Shown here piece by piece: positions 1 to 4,248 of a stretch of 5,013 bases of DNA (positions are counted from its first letter, which is position 1; each line of letters starts with the position of its first letter). A model generated the notes under the pieces. The model searched no databases. It was not told the origin of the DNA and saw only the letters and a program-made list of their open reading frames with translations. Both the position numbers and the translations under genes were made by a program. The DNA is from Methanolinea sp. UBA473 (GTDB taxonomy: Archaea > Halobacteriota > Methanomicrobia > Methanomicrobiales > Methanospirillaceae), in assembly GCA_002509495.1 (NCBI GenBank), contig DAEV01000010.1, positions 18,117 through 23,129 on the forward strand. The letters run 5' to 3'.

Positions 1-653
1 TCGGCTGGTTCGGGTTCAATCCCGGGAGCACACTGGCAGCAACGGAGCTCCGCATTTCAGTTGTCGCGGTCAACACTGCGCTCGCGGGAGCGGCCGGTGC
101 TATGGTGACCATGTTCCTGACCTGGTGGCGGTTCGGAAAACCGGATGTGAGTATGGCCGGAAACGGCGTACTCGCAGGGCTGGTTGCGATTACAGCCTCG
201 TGCGCCTGGGTGAACCCGGTTGCTGCGGTGTTCATCGGGCTGGTGGCCGGTGTCATTGTATACCTGGGTGTATGGCTCCTTGACCATGTTCTGCACATCG
301 ACGACCCTGTAGGTGCGGTTTCGGTACATGCGTTCAACGGTATCTGGGGGCTTCTTGCACTGGGATTGCTTGCGGATGGCACCTACGGCGTGTACACGAC
401 GGAAGGCCCCATGGTGTCCGGGCTCCTTTACGGGAACGCAGGATTCTTCCTCTGCCAGGTGATCAACTCCGCAGTGGTGTTTCTCTGGGCATTCGGTCTG
501 GGACTGATCCTGTTCTGGATCATGAAACACACGATCGGCATCCGGGTGAGCCGGGAAGAGGAACTCAAGGGACTCGACATCGGTGAACACGGAACGAACG
601 GGTATCCCAATTTCGTGACCACGGAACCCGCATTGGACGGTGAGACATCATGA
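1..653 (+). CDS. amt: Ammonium transporter Amt, C-terminal part (5' end outside window)
   Basis: This is the C-terminal half of an Amt/MEP/Rh-family ammonium channel, an integral membrane protein that brings in ammonium when nitrogen is scarce. The reading frame is open from base 3 and gives 216 residues; full-length members have about 400 or more, so roughly half is missing to the left. Visible family signatures are GWFGFNPGS at the start, DVSMAGNGVLAGLVAITA (about residues 48-65), and IDDPVGAVSVHAFNGIWG (about 99-116), whose His109 corresponds to the second of the twin pore histidines. Hydrophobic stretches at about 19-40, 55-92, 104-125 and 138-174 are membrane helices. The tail HTIGIRVSREEELKGLDIGEHG is the conserved cytoplasmic C-terminus that docks PII. 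The stop codon overlaps the start of glnK (ATGA), so the two are translationally coupled. Family knowledge and sequence agree, so the call is secure. Confidence 0.97.
   Translation, partial: GWFGFNPGSTLAATELRISVVAVNTALAGAAGAMVTMFLTWWRFGKPDVSMAGNGVLAGLVAITASCAWVNPVAAVFIGLVAGVIVYLGVWLLDHVLHIDDPVGAVSVHAFNGIWGLLALGLLADGTYGVYTTEGPMVSGLLYGNAGFFLCQVINSAVVFLWAFGLGLILFWIMKHTIGIRVSREEELKGLDIGEHGTNGYPNFVTTEPALDGETS
639..643 (+). promoter_or_regulatory. Shine-Dalgarno site of glnK
   Basis: GGTGA lies six bases before the ATG at 650 and is complementary to the CACCUCC-type 3' end of archaeal 16S rRNA. It lies inside the last codons of amt and fixes the glnK start at the ATGA overlap. Confidence 0.75.
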
Positions 654-988
654 AAAAGATCGAAGCGATCATCCGCACGATGAAATTCGAAGAGGTCAAG
701 ACTGCGCTCGAAAAGGCGGGACTGGAGTCCATGACCGTGAGCGAGGTCAAGGGAAGGGGAAAACAGAAGGGGATCACCCAGCAGTGGAGGGGTGCAGAGT
801 ACGTCGTGGACCTCATCCCCAAGACCAAGATCGAGATGGTGGTAGATGATGCCATGGTCGAGACCGTGGTTGATACCATCTGCACAGTCGCCGCCACCGG
901 CAACATTGGTGACGGCAAGATCTTCGTAAGCACCGTCGACGACGTGATCCGGGTGCGCACCAGGGAGCGTGGTACAAAGGCACTCTGA
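650..988 (+). CDS. glnK: Nitrogen regulatory protein PII (GlnK-type)
   Basis: This 112-residue protein has the exact length and layout of PII signal proteins, cytoplasmic trimers that bind ATP/ADP and 2-oxoglutarate and block Amt when ammonium is plentiful. It begins MKKIEAIIRTMKFEEV; the T-loop spans about residues 37-55 with Tyr51 in RGAEYVVD, the residue uridylylated in enteric bacteria. The nucleotide-binding signature TGNIGDGKIFV is at 83-93, with Lys90, Arg101 and Arg103 present. Two small departures from the common pattern are Trp46 where Tyr is frequent and RTRE where RTGE is usual. The start at the ATGA overlap with amt is supported by GGTGA upstream. Gene order amt-glnK is the conserved ammonium-uptake operon, and the partner relation to Amt is established for the family. 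It could be called GlnB by sequence alone, but linkage to amt favours GlnK. Confidence 0.97.
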   Translation: MKKIEAIIRTMKFEEVKTALEKAGLESMTVSEVKGRGKQKGITQQWRGAEYVVDLIPKTKIEMVVDDAMVETVVDTICTVAATGNIGDGKIFVSTVDDVIRVRTRERGTKAL

Positions 989-1070
989 ACAAGGATATTC
1001 GGACGATTCATTCAACCAGATGATCAAATGTCCCTGCTCCCACCCATTCATGGGAACTGGAAATCCTCCG

Positions 1071-1120
1071 ATCCCCTCCCCGCGCCGGGTTGTGCCTGCC
1101 GGGGGGATACGGATTTTTTT
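1071..1120 (+). terminator. Probable terminator of amt-glnK
   Basis: A GC-rich imperfect inverted repeat, ATCCCC (1071-1076) against GGGGAT (1103-1108) with further CCCCG/CGGGG pairing possible inside, is followed after five bases by a run of seven T (1114-1120). It lies about 80 bp after the glnK stop. Archaeal termination mainly needs the oligo-T tract; the hairpin is additional support. Confidence 0.55.
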
Positions 1121-1123
1121 CGA

Positions 1124-1152
1124 ATGAAAACGGCTTCGCCATTTTCATGATT
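1124..1152. repeat. Dispersed hairpin repeat, copy 1 (partial)
   Basis: A 25-bp near-perfect palindrome (1124-1148) has 11-base arms around a TTC centre, with GGC-TTC-GCC innermost. From 1126 to 1152, 27 bases are identical to 1194-1220 in copy 2. The single internal mismatch (C1131 opposite A1141) becomes a G-U pair when read as minus-strand RNA. Only the first hairpin of the repeat is present here; similarity ends around 1152. Confidence 0.7.
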
Positions 1153-1193
1153 TATACCTGGAATCACGAAAAGAGTTCATAATGTGTGAATAC

Positions 1194-1260
1194 GAAAACG
1201 GCTTCGCCATTTTCATGATTGTGGTTGCATGTGTCTCGAAGAGAATCCTATGGTTGTTTA
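1194..1260. repeat. Dispersed two-hairpin repeat, copy 2
   Basis: This copy holds the same GGC-TTC-GCC hairpin as copy 1 (1194-1214) and then a second small hairpin, TCTC-GAA-GAGA (1235-1245). Bases 1200-1260 align without gaps to 3290-3350, matching at 53 of 61 positions by hand count. The eight differences fall in the linker between the hairpins (five), the loop of hairpin 2 (one) and the right flank (two); none is in an aligned stem arm. The open frame across it appears accidental, since most differences from copy 3 would change amino acids. Confidence 0.75.
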
Positions 1261-1760
1261 GTCCTGGTCTTTGGAGTCCGAGGTTGCTCAACCGACTTTT
1301 TCACGAAAGTCCATGGGCAGGTCTCATCCGGGACATGGGTCTCGAACGGGCTGTGAATTACTGGTCCTGCGGTTCATTTGAGTCCGGGATTACCGGATTT
1401 CTTTCCTTATTGAATGTAAATTTAGAATCCTTTTTGAATTCCCAACACCTTCTTCGACGAGAAGACCATGGAATTCCCCCATAGTTGCGAAGGGAAAGAG
1501 CAGGTTCGGAATACAGTGGGGTGTCAGGTGTGGATCAGCAAACCCCTCCAAATGCTGTTCCTTATTTGGCGGACGCGTTTAGGATCTGAACCGCGATCCC
1601 TACCAGCACCTGCCATCCCTCTCCAGCACTATCCTCATCACGTGGGCATTTTCGATGATTGTATCCTGGTACCTGCAACGGGTGTCAAGCGAGAATCCTC
1701 TTTCGGTACGTTGCTCCGGGACCCTCCTCTTCCGGTCTATGCGTTTGCGTCGAAGTCAGT
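1261..1760. other. Intergenic stretch with no convincing gene
   Basis: Together with 989-1260 this makes an approximately 800-bp gap between glnK and the Yip1-family gene. Two plus-strand open frames of 100 and 113 codons (1182-1484, 1468-1809) run here, but neither has a recognisable motif. The first begins inside the dispersed repeat and the second overlaps the promoter and start of the next gene. A small hairpin GGTT-GCTC-AACC (1282-1293) followed by T5 (1297-1301) could be a weak plus-strand terminator. CTTCT/AGAAG around 1450-1466 is another small inverted repeat. No RNA gene, IS or CRISPR array was recognised. Confidence 0.5.
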
Positions 1761-1763
1761 ACC

Positions 1764-1775
1764 TTTCATATATTT
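1764..1775 (+). promoter_or_regulatory. TATA-box promoter of the Yip1-family gene
   Basis: TTTCATATATTT is an archaeal TATA-like box whose centre lies about 25 bp before the ATG at 1796. This is the distance at which TFB/TBP-directed transcription starts, so the mRNA would begin at or beside the start codon (leaderless). No Shine-Dalgarno motif precedes that ATG, which fits. Confidence 0.5.
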
Positions 1776-1795
1776 CCGCAACAAAATTTGCCGGT

Positions 1796-2395
1796 ATGGA
1801 TATCGTTGAAACGATCAAAGGGTTCCTCACAAGCCCGGTGCAGGCGTTCCAGAAAGTCCGGGACACCGACATCGTGGAGTCGCTCAAGTATTTTATCGTG
1901 ATCCTGGTGATCAATGTCATCCTGACCGTCATTCTGGACATGGTGGTCGCCAATGCCATGGCCTCCGCCGTGGAACAGACGATGGCCCAGATGGGGATTC
2001 TCACCCCCGCAGTGGTCGGGATCGGCGCCATCCTCGTGGCGATCATGATGATCATCCTCTCCTTCTTCGGCCTTCTCATCGCAGGGGCATGGGTGCATCT
2101 CTTCGTGTATATCGTGGGAGGGCGGAAAGGGTATCTTCAGACCGTGAAGGCCTTGATCTTCGGATCGACCCCCTATATGATGATCGGCTGGATCCCCTTC
2201 ATCGGGCCTGTGATCGGGGGTATCTGGTCCCTCATTCTCGAGATCCTGGGGATCCGCGAACTGCACCAGATCTCCACGGGGAGAGCTGTTGCTGCGATGG
2301 TTCTGGCGGTGCTGATTGTCCTGATCATCGTCATCCTGATTGCCGCCTGGTTCTTCATCGCCCTGGTGAGCATGGGCCCGGTATACTCCCCCTGA
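1796..2395 (+). CDS. Yip1-family integral membrane protein
   Basis: This 199-residue, strongly hydrophobic protein matches the Yip1-domain type common in methanogens; I recognise it from pattern, not from a search. A short amphipathic N-terminus (MDIVETIKGFLTSPVQAF) precedes membrane segments at about 32-53, 72-108 (long enough for two passes), 127-153 and 165-192. Family-like motifs are AGAWVHLFVYIVGGRKGYLQ (about 96-115), the following STPYMMIGWIPFIGPVIGGIW (124-144) and GIRELHQISTGRA (152-164). The frame is open further upstream to an ATG at 1655, but I chose 1796 because the upstream 47 residues have no family character and a TATA box lies about 25 bp before 1796, pointing to a leaderless message. 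It is followed by an oligo-T tract, so it is probably monocistronic. Its biological role is unknown; eukaryotic relatives act in membrane trafficking, and nothing here shows such a role. Confidence 0.85.
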   Translation: MDIVETIKGFLTSPVQAFQKVRDTDIVESLKYFIVILVINVILTVILDMVVANAMASAVEQTMAQMGILTPAVVGIGAILVAIMMIILSFFGLLIAGAWVHLFVYIVGGRKGYLQTVKALIFGSTPYMMIGWIPFIGPVIGGIWSLILEILGIRELHQISTGRAVAAMVLAVLIVLIIVILIAAWFFIALVSMGPVYSP

Positions 2396-2409
2396 ATACC
2401 ACTTTTTTT
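2380..2409 (+). terminator. Terminator after the Yip1-family gene
   Basis: GGTAT (2380-2384) pairs with ATACC (2396-2400) across the stop codon, followed after two bases by seven T (2403-2409). The oligo-T tract just past the stop is a typical archaeal termination signal. Confidence 0.55.
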
Positions 2410-2476
2410 CCATTCATTATTCCCACGCACCCCCGGGTCACCCGCGGCGGAATTAAACGGTTACCAGGGGCATCTG

Positions 2477-2482
2477 TATAAA
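2477..2482 (+). promoter_or_regulatory. Possible TATA box for fmdE
   Basis: TGTATAAAC contains a TATAAA core in the 235-bp gap before fmdE. It would start transcription near 2503 and give a leader of about 125 nt. It is the best TATA-like string in this gap but a weak match without an obvious upstream purine-rich element. Confidence 0.22.
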
Positions 2483-2588
2483 CAGGTTCAGCGCACCCAA
2501 GGGAAACACTCCTCTCCCCGGTACTTACTGACGTGGGTTTTTTCACGGGGGTCCCTGCATACGGCGGGATCCAAGACAGGGTTGACCT

Positions 2589-2621
2589 CATCCGAACGCC
2601 TAATCTGCATCGGAATCCTAA
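2589..2621 (+). repeat. Imperfect direct repeat in the fmdE leader
   Basis: CATCCGAACGCCTAA (2589-2603) and CATCGGAATCCTAA (2608-2621) are related 14-15-mers spaced 19 bp apart, just before the fmdE ribosome binding site. They could be paired regulator sites or leader RNA elements, or chance. TCCGA/TCGGA within them also forms an inverted pair. Confidence 0.3.
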
Positions 2622-2622
2622 C

Positions 2623-2627
2623 GGTGA
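2623..2627 (+). promoter_or_regulatory. Shine-Dalgarno site of fmdE
   Basis: GGTGA lies three bases before the ATG at 2631. The spacing is short, but the motif equals that used by glnK, and it supports this start over any upstream alternative. Confidence 0.55.
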
Positions 2628-2630
2628 TCC

Positions 2631-3239
2631 ATGGAGATACCCTCGTTCGATGAAGTCGCCCGCTTCCACGGTCACCGCTGCCCGGGTCTCGCCCTCGGAT
2701 ACAGGGCGGCAGAGGCAGGCCTGGCAGAGCTTTCCGTTTCCCGGCCTGCAGACGAGGAACTGGTCTGCATCGTGGAGAACGACGCGTGCGGGGTGGATGC
2801 GGTCCAGTACGCGGCCGGCTGCACCCTGGGGAAGGGCAACCTGATCTACCGCGACTACGGGAAACATGCCTACACATTCCTCGACCGCAGGACAGGTAAG
2901 GCGGTAAGGGTCTCCCAGCGGCCGGAGTTCTCATCCGGGCGCATCGATCCCCGTGCGTCCGAGCTCCGGGCAAAGGTAAATGCGGGCACCGCCACGTCCG
3001 AAGAGCAGAGGGAGTACCGATCCCGGTCGGACCAGGTGATCGCCGCCATCCTCTCGATGCCGGCGGCCGAGATCTTCACCATCCGGAGCGTGTCGGAGAA
3101 ACCTCCGGAAGAAGCCCGGATCTTCTCCTCGGTCCCCTGCGCGAGGTGCGGGGAGCTGGTATCCGAGTCGAGGGCGAGGATCTGCAAAGGAAAGGTGGTC
3201 TGCATCCCCTGCAGCGAGGAGTATACCCGGGGATGGTAG
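2631..3239 (+). CDS. fmdE: FmdE-family protein (formylmethanofuran dehydrogenase subunit E)
   Basis: FmdE co-occurs with molybdenum/tungsten formylmethanofuran dehydrogenase, the cytoplasmic enzyme that reduces CO2 onto methanofuran in the first step of methanogenesis. FmdE is not one of the catalytic core subunits and its precise job is unresolved. The 202 residues show the family pattern: FHGHRCPGLALGYR (12-25, with His13, His15 and Cys17 as likely metal ligands), ENDACGVDAVQYAAGCTLGKG (49-69, Cys53 and Cys64) and NLIYRDYGKHAY. A C-terminal zinc-ribbon-like module has CARC (170-173) and CIPC (191-194); Cys185 lies between. A variable, charged linker spans about 98-135. GGTGA precedes the start. 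No fmd/fwd catalytic genes lie beside it in this window, so it appears to be an orphan copy, preceded by its own leader and followed by a probable terminator. Family assignment is firm; participation in the dehydrogenase is inferred. Confidence 0.93.
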   Translation: MEIPSFDEVARFHGHRCPGLALGYRAAEAGLAELSVSRPADEELVCIVENDACGVDAVQYAAGCTLGKGNLIYRDYGKHAYTFLDRRTGKAVRVSQRPEFSSGRIDPRASELRAKVNAGTATSEEQREYRSRSDQVIAAILSMPAAEIFTIRSVSEKPPEEARIFSSVPCARCGELVSESRARICKGKVVCIPCSEEYTRGW

Positions 3240-3243
3240 TGGC

Positions 3244-3278
3244 CGGGTGTAAGAAGTCATTGCCTGACCCCGCTTTTT
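3244..3278 (+). terminator. Probable terminator of fmdE
   Basis: CGGGT (3244-3248) can pair with ACCCCG (3267-3272, one bulged C), followed after one base by T5 (3274-3278). It starts five bases after the fmdE stop. Confidence 0.45.
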
Positions 3279-3284
3279 AAAAGG

Positions 3285-3350
3285 ATAATGGCTTCGCCAT
3301 TTTCATGAATCTGCAGGCATGTGTCTCGATGAGAATCCTGTGGTTTTTTA
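3285..3350. repeat. Dispersed two-hairpin repeat, copy 3
   Basis: AATGGC-TTC-GCCATT (3287-3301) is the first hairpin, here without the C/A mismatch seen in copies 1 and 2. TCTC-GAT-GAGA (3325-3335) is the second. Bases 3290-3350 match 1200-1260 at 53 of 61 positions without gaps. The copy sits directly after the probable fmdE terminator and directly before the minus-strand U-tract of the putative small RNA at 3352-3469. Its 3' end, TTTTTTATAAAA, also looks like a symmetric TATA element. Confidence 0.75.
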
Positions 3351-3351
3351 T

Positions 3352-3386
3352 AAAAAAAATGATCGCCGGGGACGAGGGTCCCGGCG
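3352..3386 (-). terminator. Hairpin plus U8 terminator, minus strand
   Basis: A stem of seven pairs (3364-3370 with 3380-3386) plus AC/GT is followed on the minus strand by ATCA and eight T (3359-3352). It looks like an intrinsic terminator for the candidate small RNA. Confidence 0.55.
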
Positions 3387-3469
3387 CAATATTCCCAGGT
3401 GAGGGTCGCGTGCCTGGTTGAGGCGATAGGCCCGGCCGGGATCCTGTCCCGGCCCGGCATACGATCATT
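3352..3469 (-). ncRNA. Candidate structured small RNA, family unknown
   Basis: A GC-rich block lies between AT-rich flanks and codes for no plausible protein. AATGATCG (3358-3365) is the exact reverse complement of CGATCATT (3462-3469), giving an 8-bp closing stem. Inside are three hairpins: GGCCGGGA/TCCCGGCC with a five-base loop (3434-3454), CCAGG/CCTGG (3395-3417), and CGCCGGG/CCCGGCG extended by AC/GT with one bulged G (3364-3386). The last shares two bases with the closing stem. Read on the minus strand, the last hairpin and closing stem run into U8 (3359-3352), as at an intrinsic terminator, and a TATA-like box lies about 25 bp before the 5' end. The preceding minus-strand operon has its own oligo-T tracts, so this would be a separate transcript of about 118 nt. 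It does not match a tRNA, 5S rRNA or another class I know. Strand is inferred; the CCAGG hairpin extends slightly better as plus-strand RNA. Confidence 0.45.
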
Positions 3470-3480
3470 CGGGGCAACCG

Positions 3481-3501
3481 TAATAAATATTACTATATTC
3501 G
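3481..3501 (-). promoter_or_regulatory. TATA-like promoter for the candidate small RNA
   Basis: Read on the minus strand this is CGAATATAGTAATATTTATT followed by A, containing two overlapping TATA-like strings. The upstream one, centred near 3496, would start transcription at about 3470, the base before the closing stem. The one centred near 3486 would start at about 3460. It follows an AT-rich stretch (3502-3540) that holds nothing else I recognise. Confidence 0.4.
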
Positions 3502-3565
3502 TGTTACCAAATAAGTAAAAAAATAAGAAATATTACACCAACACCGATGAGCCCGTTCTTACCGG

Positions 3566-3580
3566 AAAAAAATCAAAAAA
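3566..3580 (-). terminator. Oligo-T terminator of the LSm/winged-helix operon
   Basis: On the minus strand T6 (3580-3575), GA and T7 (3572-3566) begin nine bases after the stop of the winged-helix gene. Consecutive T tracts of this kind are typical archaeal termination signals; no strong hairpin precedes them. Confidence 0.6.
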
Positions 3581-3588
3581 TGGAGGAT

Positions 3589-3930
3589 TTATTCCTCGAC
3601 TTCACAGATTGCCAGCTGGTACATCCAGTCCAGGAGACGCGGGCACTCGATCACGTTGCATTCCATGTCGCACCCGATGCAGGGTACCAGTTCTTCCCCT
3701 GCCAGGATAAGGAGGGGGTCTACCGGCCGGCGCGTGGCCCGGAGAAGGTACGTCTTGATCCCCTCCTTCCGGAACTCCACCCGCTCGACCAGCCCGTCGT
3801 CAAGGAGCTTCTTCACGAGGCGGGAGCATTTCCTGCTGTCGACTTCGAGGATCTTCCAGAGCTCGCTCTGCAGCACTCCCTCGGGGTGGGACTGGATCAC
3901 CTTGAGTGCGTCTTCGGCTGACTGGGTCAT
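3589..3930 (-). CDS. Winged-helix protein with C-terminal four-cysteine cluster
   Basis: This 113-residue protein has an N-terminal winged helix-turn-helix (about residues 5-64): helix EDALKVIQS, then VLQSELWKILEVDSRKCSRLVKKLLDDGLVERVEF with the recognition helix near 31-43, and a wing ending KTYLLRA. The short C-terminal domain contains Cys84-x2-Cys87-x3-Cys91-x4-Cys96 followed by RLLDWMYQLA. Such an arrangement could bind an iron-sulfur cluster or zinc and suggests a redox- or metal-sensing DNA-binding protein. Similar small regulators are, as I recall, common in methanogens; I know of no assigned function. It starts five bases after the stop of the upstream Sm-like gene, with AAAGG overlapping that stop acting as a ribosome binding site, so the two are cotranscribed. 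The fold call is good; the metal, target genes and any effect of the Sm-like partner are unknown. Confidence 0.82.
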   Translation of the reverse strand: MTQSAEDALKVIQSHPEGVLQSELWKILEVDSRKCSRLVKKLLDDGLVERVEFRKEGIKTYLLRATRRPVDPLLILAGEELVPCIGCDMECNVIECPRLLDWMYQLAICEVEE

Positions 3931-3935
3931 GGCCT

Positions 3936-4172
3936 TTACAGGTTCGGCTGAATAGAGAGGATGTTGTTCCCCCGGATGACCACGGTTCCCAGGGATCGGC
4001 CCCGCTGGTCATTGACGTACTCGATGGTATCGTCCATGTGAATATTCAGGTATTCGTCCACCGCCACAAGCCTGCCCTGGAGCTTGCGCTGGTCGTCCTT
4101 GATCTCCACGGTGATCTTCGAATCCACCAGGGAGAAGACCTTTTTTATCGGCAATACGATCCCGTTAACCAT
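3936..4172 (-). CDS. Archaeal Sm-like RNA-binding protein (LSm/SmAP)
   Basis: This 78-residue protein has the length and both motifs of archaeal Sm-like proteins, which form ring-shaped oligomers, usually heptamers, that bind U-rich RNA and are linked to RNA turnover and processing. Sm1 covers about residues 12-53 (VFSLVDSKITVEIKDD, then GRLVAVDEYLNIHMDDTIEY, with the Asp-x-x-x-Asn contact residues in DEYLN). Sm2 is LGTVVIRGNNILSI (61-74), containing the IRG RNA-binding triplet. The intervening loop, VNDQRGRS, is short. GAGG stands three bases before the ATG, and a TATA-like box about 28 bp upstream predicts transcription starting at or just before the start codon. It is the first gene of a two-gene unit with the winged-helix protein. 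In many archaea the companion of SmAP1 is ribosomal protein L37e; that gene is not seen here, so this may be a second paralogue or a lineage-specific arrangement. Confidence 0.93.
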   Translation of the reverse strand: MVNGIVLPIKKVFSLVDSKITVEIKDDQRKLQGRLVAVDEYLNIHMDDTIEYVNDQRGRSLGTVVIRGNNILSIQPNL

Positions 4173-4196
4173 CTGCCTCTTATTGGTCGGTGGGTG

Positions 4197-4204
4197 TATT
4201 TATT
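4197..4204 (-). promoter_or_regulatory. TATA-like box of the LSm operon
   Basis: AATAAATA on the minus strand is centred about 28 bp before the Sm-like start codon at 4172. Predicted initiation near 4174 gives an almost leaderless message, although GAGG is also present before the ATG. Confidence 0.45.
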
Positions 4205-4236
4205 GGTTTTCCGATGCGTCGCCCGATCGTCCCTGG

Positions 4237-4243
4237 AAAAAAA
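4237..4243 (-). terminator. Oligo-T terminator of the FBP aldolase/phosphatase gene
   Basis: Seven T on the minus strand, five bases after the TAA stop at 4249-4251, form a typical archaeal oligo-T terminator. It separates this gene from the LSm operon promoter. Confidence 0.55.
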
Positions 4244-4248
4244 GGATT

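Noticed and set aside
1124..1220. Two repeat copies 68 bp apart considered as a start of a CRISPR array
   Set aside because: There are only two units here, each a strong palindrome, the third copy is 2 kb away, the shared unit length varies and there is no cas gene in the window.
1182..1484. Open frame of 100 codons on the plus strand
   Set aside because: It begins inside the dispersed repeat, whose other copy differs mostly at amino-acid-changing positions. No motif, ribosome binding site or family resemblance was seen.
1568..1605. tRNA-like string on the minus strand (GGTTCAGATCC followed by GTCCGCCA)
   Set aside because: The T-loop and a seven-base acceptor arm plus CCA cannot be put in register, and no matching 5' acceptor arm was found, so neither a tRNA nor a tRNA-derived attachment site is supported.
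1468..1809. Open frame of 113 codons on the plus strand
   Set aside because: Composition is unlike a folded protein, no family is recognised, and it overlaps the TATA box and start of the Yip1-family gene.
1766..2413. Long minus-strand open frame of 215 codons opposite the Yip1-family gene
   Set aside because: It is His/Asp-rich, as expected from the antisense of a hydrophobic GC-rich gene, while the plus-strand frame has clear membrane segments and family motifs.
3481..3545. AT-rich stretch considered as a replication origin element
   Set aside because: No origin recognition box repeats and no orc1/cdc6 gene nearby; promoter-like and intergenic composition explains it better.
3547..3921. 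Plus-strand open frame of 124 codons opposite the winged-helix gene
   Set aside because: The minus-strand frame has a proper winged-helix fold pattern, a cysteine cluster and operon spacing; this one has none.
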